Of a stretch of DNA of 64,000 nt, positions 46,107-57,799 are shown in pieces (position 1 is the stretch's first letter; the number at the start of each line of letters is the position of its first letter). Under the pieces are notes generated by a model. It was not told the origin of the DNA. It made no database searches and saw nothing but the letters and a program-made list of their open reading frames with translations. The DNA comes from Wurfbainia villosa (taxonomy: Eukaryota > Streptophyta > Magnoliopsida > Zingiberales > Zingiberaceae), in assembly GCA_025175895.1 (NCBI GenBank), contig CM046000.1, forward strand, positions 42,444,720 through 42,508,719. Direction: 5' to 3'. The translations under genes and the position numbers were made by a program.

Positions 46107-46119
46107 GCTCTGATACCAC
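46107..46119 (-). other. Primer binding site of TR-GAG-2
   Basis: Minus strand GTGGTATCAGAGC, a perfect copia-type site, one base inside the LTR end at 46121. Confidence 0.88.
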
Positions 46120-46120
46120 T

Positions 46121-47828
46121 TGTTGGAGATTTGAGGCCGCTAGAGGGGGGGTGAATAGCGTTGAATTCGTGCGTAGATGGAATTCGTTCGCGATCGGCTC
46201 TACAAAACTCGTTATGTGCAGCGGAATAGAAATAATAAAAGCAATAACGAAAAGATACAATCACGAACACAAGGATATAACGTGGTTCGAAACCACACGG
46301 TTCCTACTCCACGGATCGAGCTCTAACGAGCTCTAGCGATGCCAATTGAATCACTAATCAATAAACTCCTTCTCGACAACAAGTCGGAGGTGGAGAAACC
46401 TCGTACAAACGTTTACAACAATAAACGAAAGAAATACAAGCAAATACAAAGGAAATGTAAAGAACACTTTACAAACTAGGGTTTTGAGCGCTTGCTTGTT
46501 GGTTGCTTGGATGAGCTTGAAGGACCCTGAAATGCACCTGCAAATCGCCTTCAAATCGCCTCACCAAAGCTCCCAAAAATCTAATCCCGCAATCTCCATG
46601 AATAGCTCCCTTTTATCCTGCGTCGGGCTAGATTTCCGCCTATCAGTCGACTGCCATAAGTCCCCAGTCGACTGATGCCACTGTTGTCGTGAGACAACGG
46701 CTCAATCCACGTTGGACAAGTTCCAACGGGACTCTTGGCAGTCGACTGCCAACATTGGCAGTCGACTGCCAGCCGCGTAGTCGACTGCCCAGTCGGCTAC
46801 GGAGCATTCTGTGCTCGCGGCTGAACTAGCAATGATCACGACTTGCGATCAATCGCCAGTAGACATCGATTATGCTCCGAGCGCCGACCGCGAGCGATTC
46901 CAGCTCTTAAACGGCAGTCGAACTCAAGTCGACTCACGGCAGTCGAACCGTCCATAATGTCAGTCGACTGCCAACCTCAAGAATGAGGTTTTAACCCAAG
47001 TATGGTGCCCCCATACTTGCTAGACCACCCTTAGCCTAGACCTAAGCCTTCTAGCCACCTATATCAGCCTCACGCCTCTCGGATCCCTCCAAGTCATCCA
47101 TGACTTGTTCATCCATCGCGCTAGCCTCCAGGTGCTTCCCTCGGCTATGTCATGCTAACGGTGTCTACACCGCCAAGGCACATTGGACTTACGCCGCCAA
47201 GACTCCGCTTGGACTTTACGCCGCCAATATCAATCCCCTTGGACTTCCCAAATGCCAAGACTCAAGCTTGGACTTTCCCTTGCCAACCCATGTTGGACTT
47301 TCCATGCCAAGACCCATGCTTGGACTCTCCATTTGCCAAGACCCATGCTTGGACTTCTCATTTGCCAAGACCCATGCTTGGACTTCTCATGCCAAGTACT
47401 CAAGACTTGGACTTTCCCAAAAGCCAAGTACCCATGACTTGGACTTTCCATGCGCCAAGTGTCCCACTTGGACTTTTCATGCCAATTACCCATGACTTGG
47501 ACTTTACCAAATGCAAAGTGTCCCACTTGGACTTTCCATGCCAAGTACCCATGACTTGGACTTTACCTTGCCAAGACCCATGCTTGGACTTTCCCATAAT
47601 CACATGGTCAACCCCAGTCAACCATCAAGGTCTTCCTCGAGTCAAACTCGAGTCCGGTCAAACATGACCCGGGTCGATTGCTCCAACAATCTCCCCAACA
47701 TATTAACCGACATTAATGTCAAACATCAATGCCAAACCACTTTGTAAAATCCCTTTGTCAAACATCAAAACATCACTCGAGTCAAACTCGAGTCTGGTCA
47801 ATCGTGACCTGGGCCGATTGCACCAACA
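46121..47828 (-). repeat. 5' LTR of TR-GAG-2
   Basis: 1708 bp. It is almost identical to 40793-42444 except for 46740-46904, which carries three CAGTCGACTG-type palindromes where the partner has GCGATCGC-type sequence. The 56-bp length difference between the LTRs lies almost wholly in this cassette. CCAAG-CTTGG array at 47254-47600. Confidence 0.92.
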
Positions 47829-47833
47829 TCATT

Positions 47834-49449
47834 GAAGCATTTAAAGGGCCAAAGTAAGTTGAATAGACAACATGGAAAATGGGTGGAGTTCATTTAATCA
47901 TTTCCTCATGTGATCAAGTATAAACAAGGTATGAAAAATATTGTTATAGATGCTTTATCTCGAAGGTATGACTTGATCTCTAGTTTGAGTGCTAGATTGT
48001 TAGGATTTGAATACATTAAAGATTTATATTCTCATGATCCTTACTTTGGAAATGCATTTGAATTTTGTGAACATGCTACATTTGTGATGTTTTATAGGCA
48101 TGAAGGATTTCTTTTAAGTGAAAATAGATTATGTGTGCCTAATTGTTCATTGAGAGAATTATTAGTTCAAGAGGCTCATGGTGGGGGACTAATGGGACAT
48201 TTTGAAGCAAGGAAAACTATAGATTTTTTGTTTGAGCATTTTTTTTTGGCCTCACATGAAATGAGATGTAGTCAATTTTTGTGAGAAATGTATCACATTT
48301 GGGAAAGCAAAATCTAGATCTTTACCTCATGGATTGTATGCACCTTTACTAATTCCTATTGAACCTTGGGCTGATATTTCCATGGGCTTTTTTGTAGGAT
48401 TACCAAGATCAAAACGAGGTATGTATTCTATTTTTGTTGTTGTGGATATATTTTCTAAAATGTCTCATTTCATTTCTTGCAGGAAAATAGATAATGCTAA
48501 TTATATTGTAGATATATTCTTTAGAGAGATTGTGCGACTTCATGGAGTACTGGGAAGCATAGTATCAGATCGTGATGCTAAGTTCCTAAGTTACTTTTGG
48601 AAAACATTATGGGGTAAATTGGGCACAAAGCCCTTGTTTTCTACAACTTGTCATCCACAAACAGATGGACAAACTGAGGTAGTAAATTGAACTTTGTCTA
48701 CCTTATTGAGATCTATCATTCAAAAGAATTTAAAAGTTGGAAAAATTGTTTTTCACATGTTGAATTTGCTTATAATAAATTTGTGCATTCTATTACTAAT
48801 TTTTCAACTTTTGAAGTGGTATATGGGTTTAATCCTTTTACCCCTTTGATTTGTCACCTTTGCCTATCTCCGAATGTGCTAGTTTATATGGTTCAAAAAA
48901 AGCAGAGATTGTGAAACAATTGCATGAGAAAGTTCGGTTGCAAATTGAAAACAAGACTGAACAATATGCTAAGCAAGCCAACAAGGGATGAAAGAAAGTG
49001 ATCTTTGAACCTGAAGATTGGGTGTGGGTTCATATGAGAAATGATAGATTTCCAATTAAACATCATGCTAAGTTGCATCCACAAGTGGACGAACCATTTC
49101 AAGTCATTGCTCGATCAATGATAATGCCTACAAGCTAGACTTGCCAGGTGAGTATAAGGTGAGTACTACATTCAATGTTTCTGATCTTTCTCCTTTTGAT
49201 GTAGGTGATGAAGATTTGAGGATGAATCATTTTGATGAGAGAGGTAATGATCGAGTCAAAGGTGTTCTTGATGACCAATTACTCATAATTGAAAGTCCAA
49301 TTACAAGATCTAGAGCTAGAAAGATGGCGAAAGCATTAAATGTGTTAATTGAATATTCTATGGCCAAAGCAACAATTGAAGTGGATTTGACCAAGAGCGA
49401 ATCATGTGGTTTAGTCAACCTAATTCAAGCCCTAAATGAGCTTAATTAG
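47834..49449 (+). pseudogene. Chromovirus pol, second part: RNase H end and integrase
   Basis: Resumes RNase H after TR-GAG-2 and reaches IDALSRR near 47950. The integrase zinc-binding region follows (about 48060-48310). The core comes next: DISMGF for the first Asp, VSDRDAKFL for the second, and Glu in HPQTDGQTEVVN (48334-48690). Stops and frameshifts occur at 47849, 48284, 48690 and 48911. The C-terminal domain (about 48900-49250) carries YAKQANKG and SATFNVSDLSPF-like text. The frame then enters the 3' LTR with ITRSRARKM and stops at TAG 49447-49449. Confidence 0.9.
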
Positions 49450-49890
49450 CCTACAAGTCGTGTTTGATATAATTCTAATTTTTAGGCTCAATTGCTATTC
49501 TTATTTGGGTTGTAATGGTGAGATAAGGCCTATATAGCTATGTAGTATACTTAATCCTTTTCTAAATGGGGTTCCTTTTGGCCTTTTAGGGTTTTTAGGT
49601 CACCCTAAAGCTATAAATAAAGGGGGTGGTGGCCACACATGTAATCTTTGGTTATTTTCAATCTATAGCATGGTGAGGCTTTAACTTGTTGGTTCTTCAT
49701 TGTGGCTTTCAAAGACTTATCAACCTCAATCCCAAGGTTGTGGTGTCTTCCATCATCTATACCAAGGTTTGTGCTTTCTTAAGTATTGGGTCGAGGCTCT
49801 TTCCATCCATCTTATTGATTTAGACTTTCCTTGTTTCTTCTTCAATTTGTTGTAGGTTATTGAGACTTTCTTCTCATCGAGTTCACATCA
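49248..49890 (+). repeat. 3' LTR of the chromovirus
   Basis: 643 bp, TGATCGAGTC to TTCACATCA. The first 202 bp encode the end of pol. TATAAATA is at about 49612-49619. A ~40-bp deletion relative to the 5' LTR lies near 49700. Confidence 0.88.
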
Positions 49891-49895
49891 CTTCT

Positions 49896-49974
49896 CGAAG
49901 CGGTCATGCGAAGCAAATGGGGACCTTTGCAATCTCCTTCCCCCTCCTTTGTCAATTGCTTATTTCGCCCTATG
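49896..49974 (+). pseudogene. Middle segment of the second interrupted unknown ORF
   Basis: Seventy-nine bases left between the chromovirus and the Tekay-like element. They are open in the frame entering from 35980-36057 and continue through the CTATG target to 61404. No product is recognised. Confidence 0.5.
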
Positions 49975-52900
49975 TGTCACGCCCCGAGAGCAAACCCAGC
50001 CGAAAATCAAACAGACGGCATCTCCCCTGTACGTGGCAACATTTCGGGTTAATACAAGGCCCGTAGACCCACAATGACAACAATATATAAAAATATACCA
50101 AACCACAACAATATATATAAATCAAAACAACTACACACAGCGGAAACGATACAACAACAACAATACATCCTACACATGCATACCGGTATGACTAACACCA
50201 TAACATAAAGAAAAATCTCGACAAAACCCGCACCAACATGTGCGTACATCACATAATACATAACAGACAGCAGGCCCAAAACAAAACACGAGAGCCTCAT
50301 GAGATGAGATGACGTCAGCCGGTGGTGCTCCAAGTTGTCACGAAGTCTTCTACCTGTTACCTGGGCGACAGAAAACCCAGGGTCCGCGGGGGTCGTGAGT
50401 AAAACTCAGCAGGTAATAGAAAACATGTATATATGTAATATCACATGTATTTCGACAACATAATCTAGATGTACAATAGGTATATCAGCATAGTATATAA
50501 ATACAAGCATATACCGTCTAACTGAAATGAATAACATAAAATGCAGACATACCTGAAGTCTGCTACGCTACTCTGATCCAACCTGAACATATATCCAACA
50601 TATATATAACAGGAAGAGTAATACCAACACATAATCTACTCATGCTACAGGCCAAGGTATCTATGGTCTATCCAACCCATATCAATATCCGACACAACTG
50701 TATAACATATGCAAGAAACATGCATGAATATGATGTACAATCAAATGCAGCAAACATAATACAATCAAATGCAACATCACAATAAGCATATATATATAGA
50801 CTGTATCTATATATGTATACTAATCAGAATCATCCATATATATATATACATGCATATATGTATATATATGGCAATATGCAAAAATGCCATCAGTCGGCAA
50901 TGCAGCATGCATGGTCATGTCGGCTCACCCTAAAGCTACCACGACCCTAGTGTGGCCTCGGTGGCTCGAGCATGACAACTGTCCCAACTCAACACCAACC
51001 ACTACTCTCGAGTGGCCGAGTGGGCAGTATGATCGAGTAGCATATAAGCGTAAATAGCAAGCTACACGATGGGGGTCCCTACTGTTGGCCACTCCGAAAG
51101 TCACTACCCATGAGTGGTCGAGTGTCACACATGCAGGACTACGGCACGCAAATCCAACTACCACCGTCTATAGTGGTAGAGTGCGGCACCACAATGCTCT
51201 GCCCTCACATGGGTGACTCCTCCTATGAGTAACCGTGGAGGCAGGATGACTGGCGACCCTCTCAACCACAAGGGAGACCTCGTCGCCAACGTGCATGTAA
51301 ATGCATGAATGCAATGTCTCACATATAGACATCCACCATAGACTCTCTATTCTACAGAGAATCATACTAACCAGATCACGCACTCTCTATCCTGCAGAGA
51401 GTCGTACTCAACTGATCATAATACTCTCTATCCTATAGAGAGTCATACCAATCTAATCGACGCACTCTCTATCCTGTAGAGAGTCGTACTCAACTGATTA
51501 TAACAAGCTAGGACCACCGGTCCGTAGCAATACCCTAAGTATCATTCCTCTGGCCATTTACACAATACATGTTCGGTGGTAATATACAACCTAAGGGTAC
51601 TAGAACTAACCCTAGGTTAAAGACATTATCTACCTACGGATGACCTTTTTTCCCAATGTACAATCAGGTCGTCATCCGGACTTTACTATTTGCACTTAAC
51701 TTAAACAAATTCTAAGTTACTTGCATCACCTATATGTATAACTCCTAATCATGATAAATAAACATGATATCAACAATGGAGTTAATAGCCAACGGTAAAG
51801 GATCAATCATACGATAAAAAGAGCAGGGTCAAGATAATATGAACACCTAACATGCTCATATCTATGACTAAATCTGAATGCAATACATCTACCCGGACCA
51901 GGTAGGAAATTACCCACCTGCTTGTAGACACCAATCATCTTTACGCCTGCGAATATCTCGAACCAAAATCCTACGCACAACATAGAACATGATTAAGTTC
52001 TATTGTACAATGCATAATCGAATCAGACCCCACATCAACTTTGTATCTCAAACAATAAGATTGATTTAGTTATCCAATTAACCTAATCAACCCTTCACAT
52101 TCATCCCTATATTTCATTACCAAAATATTAGCTCAAGGTTCACTTACCTTACTGTTCGAATTAACAACCACCGACTCTTTGATACAAAAGAAACTCCGAT
52201 CAGCACCCATCAATGGAACTGTGGTCAAGTTCAATCTCTCCAATGCAATTAGTACCTCCATTCTCTTGCATGCTGCGGTAAAAAGGAAGACCTGCCAGCT
52301 TAACTTCAATCACTTAGCAATTTACACCTTTCCTACTCTTAGCTACACAACTTTTGGATTAATGATTGATGGTTTCAGATCTGAAACAATTAGATCTATC
52401 TACCCGAAATCTTTGCTTTAATCACCCATCTCCTCTGAACATAGAAGAGAAAGTAAAATAGACATCAGCAAAGATGATTGAGTTGAAGAATTTACCAAGC
52501 AGCCAGCAATGCAGGTGTCGATAAGGTCGAGCAAAATACACAAAGACAGAAATCTGGAATTGGAATCTATGCTTCTTGCATTCTTCCCAGCACGACGAGA
52601 GCACGACTGGGCCCACCAGAGTCGTCGATCGCTGGAATTAAGCAAGATCATGCTTTAGAACAGGATGGGTCGCCAAGATTCAATTACTAGTTCTCCTTGA
52701 CTCTAGATCAGTTCCCAATTCTGGCAAAAACCCAAGATCCAGACGAGGAAGGCCTTGAGATAGCAGCAGTCTGGATCGGAAACACCACAGGGACATCTCG
52801 ATCTGGATTAAGAAGAGGTCTTGGGGGTGAACACTCGCCTGCATCCACCGACGGTGCTGCTCTGTAATCCTCCCTCCTACCGGATCTCCCAACAAGAAAC

Positions 52901-53605
52901 GTCGAGCTCCTTCCAATCGGCTCGAGGAGGTGGCCATCAGTGGAGGCAACGGCTCGGGCGGAGGTCGAATGGCTCAGGCGAAGCTAGGGCAGAGATCCGA
53001 CGAAGTGGCGGCGATGGGACGCAGGGCGTGGTGACGGTGGCAGATCGGGCAGGCGGCGAGCGTGCGATGGCTGCAACGTGATGGCAGATCGATCTGGGCT
53101 TGTTGTTTCTTGAATCAACCGAGAGCGACAACTGTCGGGAGGGAGAAGGTTTGCGGCTGTGGCTGCTCGAGCATGGCAGCGGCCAGATCAATCGAGAAAC
53201 ACCACGATCGGCAGTTGGGTGGCGGTGACCTTGCTGCTGTTGGATCGAGAGAGGCACGGGGAGTGGCCGACGCTCATATGGGTTCGAGAGAGGGGACGGC
53301 AGTGGCAGAGAAAAGGTCACGGCCGGAAGAGAAAAGGATCGGGCACAGTTTGGGGAGGAGAAGAGGTTAACGCGATCGGGAAAACGGAAGAAAACGGCTT
53401 AGAGGTGAGTGGGTTTTTAATGCTATGTGGTTGAGTTAGCCTAGATCAAATCCGAGTTAATCGAATTTGACCCAACACCCATTTAGGCTTTAATCTTCCT
53501 CCAAACGGCCATACAAATCCCCTTTAATTTTCAGAAAAATTTCTGAAAAAAAATTCCACAAGATAATTCCCAATTGGAAAGGATTTTTTTTTCTAGTATC
53601 TTACA
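49975..53605 (-). repeat. 3' LTR of the Tekay-like element
   Basis: 3631 bp, plus-strand TGTCACGCC to ATCTTACA. It includes AT microsatellite-like tracts (50795-50870), four 41-bp hairpin units (51342-51504) and a CGG/GCC-rich block (52820-53350). The many ORFs in it recur, with changes, in the other LTR and show no coding conservation. Confidence 0.92.
51342..51504 (-). repeat. Four tandem 41-bp units with an ACTCTCT...AGAGAGT palindrome
   Basis: Units start at 51342, 51382, 51423 and 51464. Each begins ACTCTCTATCCTG(C/T)AGAGAGT, a 7-bp inverted repeat with a short loop. The same array is at 59136-59298 in the other LTR. Confidence 0.85.
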
Positions 53606-53813
53606 TTCTCCCCCACTTATAAAAATTTGGTCCCCAAATTTCGTACTAACATGCACAAATTACTTCAAGCAAGTTTCCAACATGACCACATACCTTCCTC
53701 ATGTGAATAGATGAGGATATCGAGCTCGGATAGTAACTTCCAGCTCCCACATAGTCTTCTCATCAATATGATGCTATCATCCAACCTTTACGAGTCGGAT
53801 AGTTTTCGTCCCA
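53606..53813 (-). other. PPT and 3' internal tail of the Tekay-like element
   Basis: Minus strand AAGTGGGGGAGAA abuts the LTR at 53605. The rest is short noncoding sequence after the integrase frame. Confidence 0.7.
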
Positions 53814-54610
53814 CTACTGTCGCTCCTTGCGGCCCAGGCTCCACCCTGGAATTTCCTCGTAAGTCACATTAGACTGAGGTGGAATTGCTATCTTCTTCAT
53901 AACATTCTCTGAATGTGGAACGTATTTCCTCAGCATAAAAACATGCAATACGTTGTGAACACCTGCAAGTGTCGGAGGTAAAGCCAACCGACAAGCTACA
54001 CCTCCATAATCCACAACAAAAGATCTGAATAGATCCTCCAACGTTCGAATGTCATGCTCAGACAGTCCATTAGTCCGCGGATGAAATGTTGCACTAAGTC
54101 GAAGCTCTGTGCCCATAGTCTGGTGCAAACTCTGTCAAAATCACGAGGTAAATCGCGAATCTCCATTCGATATGGTACTTAAAAGTACCCCACGCAATCT
54201 GATAATTTCTCGATAGTACAACTCTGCCAGACGATCCAACAAGTTCATTCTACGCATAGGTAGAAGGTGAGCTGACTTGGTTAGTCGATCCATGATTGCC
54301 CAAATCGCATCACGTCCTTTACGGGTTCTAGGCAATCCCGTAATGCACTGAATCGTGATATGCTCCCACTTTCATTCTGGAATCGGAATTTTCTAGAGCA
54401 ATCTAGCAAGTTTCTGATGTTCAGCCTTCACCTACAGGCATACTAAACATCGAGCAGCAAAATCTGCTATAACTCTCTTTATACCATTCCACTAGTATAA
54501 CCGTTTCAACTCTTGGTACATCTGAGTGCCTCAAAGGTATATAGCCCATCTCGAATGATGTGCTTTCTGTAGCAACTCTTTCTTAAACACTGCAACTCTG
54601 GAAACCCACC
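53814..54610 (-). pseudogene. Gypsy integrase remnant (Del/Tekay type)
   Basis: On the minus strand from about 54600: a linker with RLYW-like text, then the integrase zinc finger (ADFAARCLVCL...KAEHQ, about 54475-54420). The core start GLPRTRKGRDAIW with DRLTKSAHLLPM follows at 54335-54141. The C-terminal part has ATFHPRTNGLSE and LALPPTLAGVHNVLHVFMLRKYVP at 54128-53814. The stretch between 54140 and 54129 is frameshifted, and several Gln codons have become TAG. Integrase would insert the element cDNA. The second Asp region is mutated (SNGDSRFTS where SDRD is usual). Confidence 0.88.
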
Positions 54611-57580
54611 ATCCTTATCAGAGACGGGAATCATTTTCTCAAAAGAGAAATCCATCAACATCCAAGATACACTTCACACACATTGTAAGTGCATGGAAGA
54701 CTATAGCAATCAATCTCCTTTGTTGCAATTATTGCAACGGTTCGCGCTCCAGTAACTCCATTGTAGCTACCCAGTAGCTAATCCAAAATCCCATGAGCAT
54801 TCCTGCTCCATACATCTACTAATCAGGATAATAACTACTAAGCCCCACGTCATAAGTATGATCGCTTATCTCATAGTTCCTTAACTGACGTAGGCATAAG
54901 ATAGGCTTCATTCAACTGCATCGGAATCGTTCTGATCCCTGAAATGATACATTTGAGTACAACATCCTTTTATCCACTCCGGAAGGATTAACTAGTACTC
55001 GTGTAAAAGTTAACCGCCATCTAGATCTTGTAAACTGGTTTCACCAGCTTCCAACTAAATGATTTACAACATTACCTAAGTCAAACAAGTCCGTGGTATA
55101 GTAATGCTAAGGCATTCTATCCACATCTACAGTATTAATCAAACCATACAAGGCAAACCACCATCTACGGTGGTCGAGTGCGTAACTCCAACTACCACAA
55201 TCAATAGTGGCCAAGTTATGCAACTTCAACAATCACGAACGGATCCAATCGTGTTCAGGATACACGATTCTCAAATCCCTGGACGACTAAATCGTTTAAT
55301 AGTCTAACAACACACTCAAAACTCATAGAATTCATACTAAGTATGAAATTGTCGTCTCTATACACCTGCATCCCTTTTACTCTACGCTGATGATATATAT
55401 TAATCATCACAACGACAATGATAATCGTATGACATCATGTCACTACAATATCAGTACTTCAGTCGTAAACCAACCTTAGAGTATTCACAAGTGTCTTTAA
55501 CTGATCTAAATAGATCATTTATCCTCAACGAAGGATATTCTTCACTATAACTACTGTATTCCATCATCGATAATCGATGCATATCTCAAATGTCCATCTC
55601 TCTTTCAACAAAGAGTTCTGGATCTTCACAAGGAGGAATACTAGGATAGATAAATATCCTCTCCAACATCTCCTATAATCACAACTTATATTCTTCCCAT
55701 TCTCATAGTGTTTAATAACACTTATACCCGTCAAATTATCACTCGGTATGGGATCTTCGATACCGAAACTATTTCTGCAATCATTTCGATCGCCTACTCC
55801 ACTTGCCTATGCAGCAGCAAGCCTTGGAGTTCGTCCGAAATTACATCCGAAGCTCTCGGATTATACGCACATCCGAAAGATATATCGTACCATACTTCCA
55901 ACAATTTGACCATCCGTAAGGATATGTCTACAATAAAAATATGTATATCAAAGTCTAAGGACATCTCTTAACCTTTTAATTATTGGTCCACATCTCACCT
56001 GACGGTAGAGATACCACCGACCCACAAGTCGATGCATAGGAACCCTTCTAATCCGAACTAATAATGTTCTGGACATAGATACCTGTAAACTACAAGTATC
56101 TCTCAATATATTAATCCAGAGGGTAAAACTAGAGTAATACCCTGAACGATCAAATATCTGTTGATCCGATCCAAAAGGCTCCACACAGGTCTTGGCCTTT
56201 CTCCGAAGAGAAAAGATCAGATTCAACAGTCCGCGACAAAGCGGTCGCATTTCTGCGACAAATGCCTCGGGGATTTTTCCCTAGATCATCTGATCCATCC
56301 CTTAATCCTACGAGCTGCAACTGAAGATTACTGAGTAGATACGACCATCTTCGTATACTCTATCCTCTGTACAAAGTCAATCCACATCTGGAGGTAACTG
56401 TTGTTGTCTGCTGAATCTTCTAAGATGTCTTCTGCTGATGCTGCTTCTGTGCTGATCTCTGCTGAAGGGGAGTATCACGAAACTTCAACCACGCCTGAGG
56501 TAGTAGGTTAATGCTGATAAGGTAACCCACATCTTCTGTGCTGATCTCCATGAGAACATCTTGATAATCTGCAGTTGGTCTTCTATAATCAGAAAATAGT
56601 TCAACGTCTATGACTTCGATCTTGCTCCTTTATCCAACAATCGGAGACTTCTGACTCTATTAAGTTGACCTGCAATATTTGCTTATCGATCTTCATCTCC
56701 TAAACACTTATACGGAGTCATCTCTAAACTCCTATCTCAATCCACTGTCTTCCGACAGGATCTTGTAGAAGATCCCAGCATCCTAATCCAACTATAAGCC
56801 AATAACTCTAGGTGGCTTAAATCATTCACTCATCTTCTTGAGCTATTAGGTGGTAGTAACCTCCGCAAGTCTCACGACTCTGCACAGTACACTATTACTA
56901 ACCGATCACCCTTTTCTTGAAGCTCAAGTATTCCTTACAATGGGTCACTAAAAGTGACACGGGGAAATACACTCTTTCAACATCACTAATCCATGATCAA
57001 GTGATATATTATTTCTCGAAGATTATTTTCTGCATTTATCACCAAATACCAGCTTGACCCCGATAATGGTATGCAAATAACTCTACTTTCTCGGTATAAC
57101 ATGAGTTAAGTACTTAAAAGTACTCTCAAAGTTATACAACTCAGTACGAACAACTCAGGGATAAAATCCCTATGAAAATCCATAACCTAGCCTTCCGCTA
57201 TCTGCATCAACAATAGTCTACAAGTCTGTTCATTACCCACAGGTAATGATCCGACTAGCATAGTTGGTGGAAATCTCTAAGACGGTAGTCTCTGATTTCC
57301 ATAATAAATATGACGACTTGGCCCCTGTTTTTCGACTCGGTATCAGTCGGCTCTCAGAGGTAAATCACCTCCTCGACACAGGTTCAAGACTCACAGACTC
57401 AACAGGTCGTTCCCGTGGTCAACTCTTACCACGGTTACGAATAATAACCAACACAATACAGGTTATTCCCTGGTATAGCATCTAAATGCATAGCCAACAT
57501 AACCGGGAGTATAAACCCTAAAGGTCACTCCGGTTGGTCGCCTCGGTGGACGACCCCTACTACAAGTCTGCACAGGTGTC
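54611..57580 (-). other. Scrambled internal region of the Tekay-like element
   Basis: About 3 kb expected to hold gag, protease, RT and RNase H. I found no RT catalytic motif or zinc knuckle in any frame. A stretch near 55150-55220 resembles LTR text (TAGTGGTAGAGTG-like), suggesting internal rearrangement. The short frames at 55708-56250 show no supported domain. Confidence 0.5.
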
Positions 57581-57582
57581 AT
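57520..57582 (-). pseudogene. Gag N-terminus remnant of the Tekay-like element
   Basis: ATG at 57582-57580, with a basic RGRPPRR-type start like that of Tekay Gag, about 200 nt after the primer site. The frame stops at TAA about 100 nt later (near 57471). Only the start is credible. Confidence 0.4.
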
Positions 57583-57780
57583 AGCTCTATTGTATACACC
57601 TACTGATCAAGTTTAGATAATTATCTACTAAACCATAAGTTATTAGGAATTCTTACCTCGTGCTGCTTGGAGCCCAGGCTGCTGTCCATCTCATCTCAAA
57701 AACCAAAACCGAATAAAACGACTCTCGAGAATCCAAGACTCGACACAAAAACAATATTGTATAGCATCGCAGAACCTTGG

Positions 57781-57793
57781 GCTCTGATACCAC
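57781..57793 (-). other. Primer binding site of the Tekay-like element
   Basis: Minus strand GTGGTATCAGAGC, perfect for tRNA-iMet, six bases inside the LTR. Confidence 0.88.
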
Positions 57794-57799
57794 TAAAGT

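Larger units (their letters stand above)
40793..47828 (-). mobile_element. TR-GAG-2: non-autonomous copia element with gag only
   Basis: Full-length minus-strand element with LTRs 47828-46121 (5') and 42444-40793 (3'). The primer site is at 46119-46107, gag at 46052-44343, and a noncoding stretch without pol spans 44342-42445. Perfect TCATT duplications lie at 40788-40792 and 47829-47833. Its gag length and layout parallel TR-GAG-1. The LTRs are nearly identical outside one cassette, so the insertion is recent relative to its surroundings. Confidence 0.92.
36058..49890 (+). mobile_element. Ty3/gypsy chromovirus (CRM/Galadriel-like), split by TR-GAG-2
   Basis: LTRs 36058-36726 and 49248-49890 (669 and 643 bp), a tRNA-iMet-type primer site at 36729, gag at 37633 and pol to 49449. 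The flanks CCTCT (36053-36057) and CTTCT (49891-49895) are a 5-bp duplication with one change. The pol frame runs about 67 codons into the 3' LTR, a trait reported for CRM-type chromoviruses. The RT and integrase motifs fit chromoviruses. Exact lineage is not settled from reading alone. A 7-kb gag-only copia element interrupts RNase H. Confidence 0.9.

Noticed and set aside
50795..50870. Possible promoter TATA cluster
   Set aside because: Simple AT repeat inside an LTR; no linked gene.
52821..53434. GC-rich overlapping ORFs on both strands, also at 60506-61227
   Set aside because: Part of the 3.6 kb LTR; both strands are open because of CGG/GCC content, and frames differ between the LTRs.
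55708..56250. Possible RT domain in the Tekay-like interior
   Set aside because: No catalytic motif or order of RT landmarks could be read.
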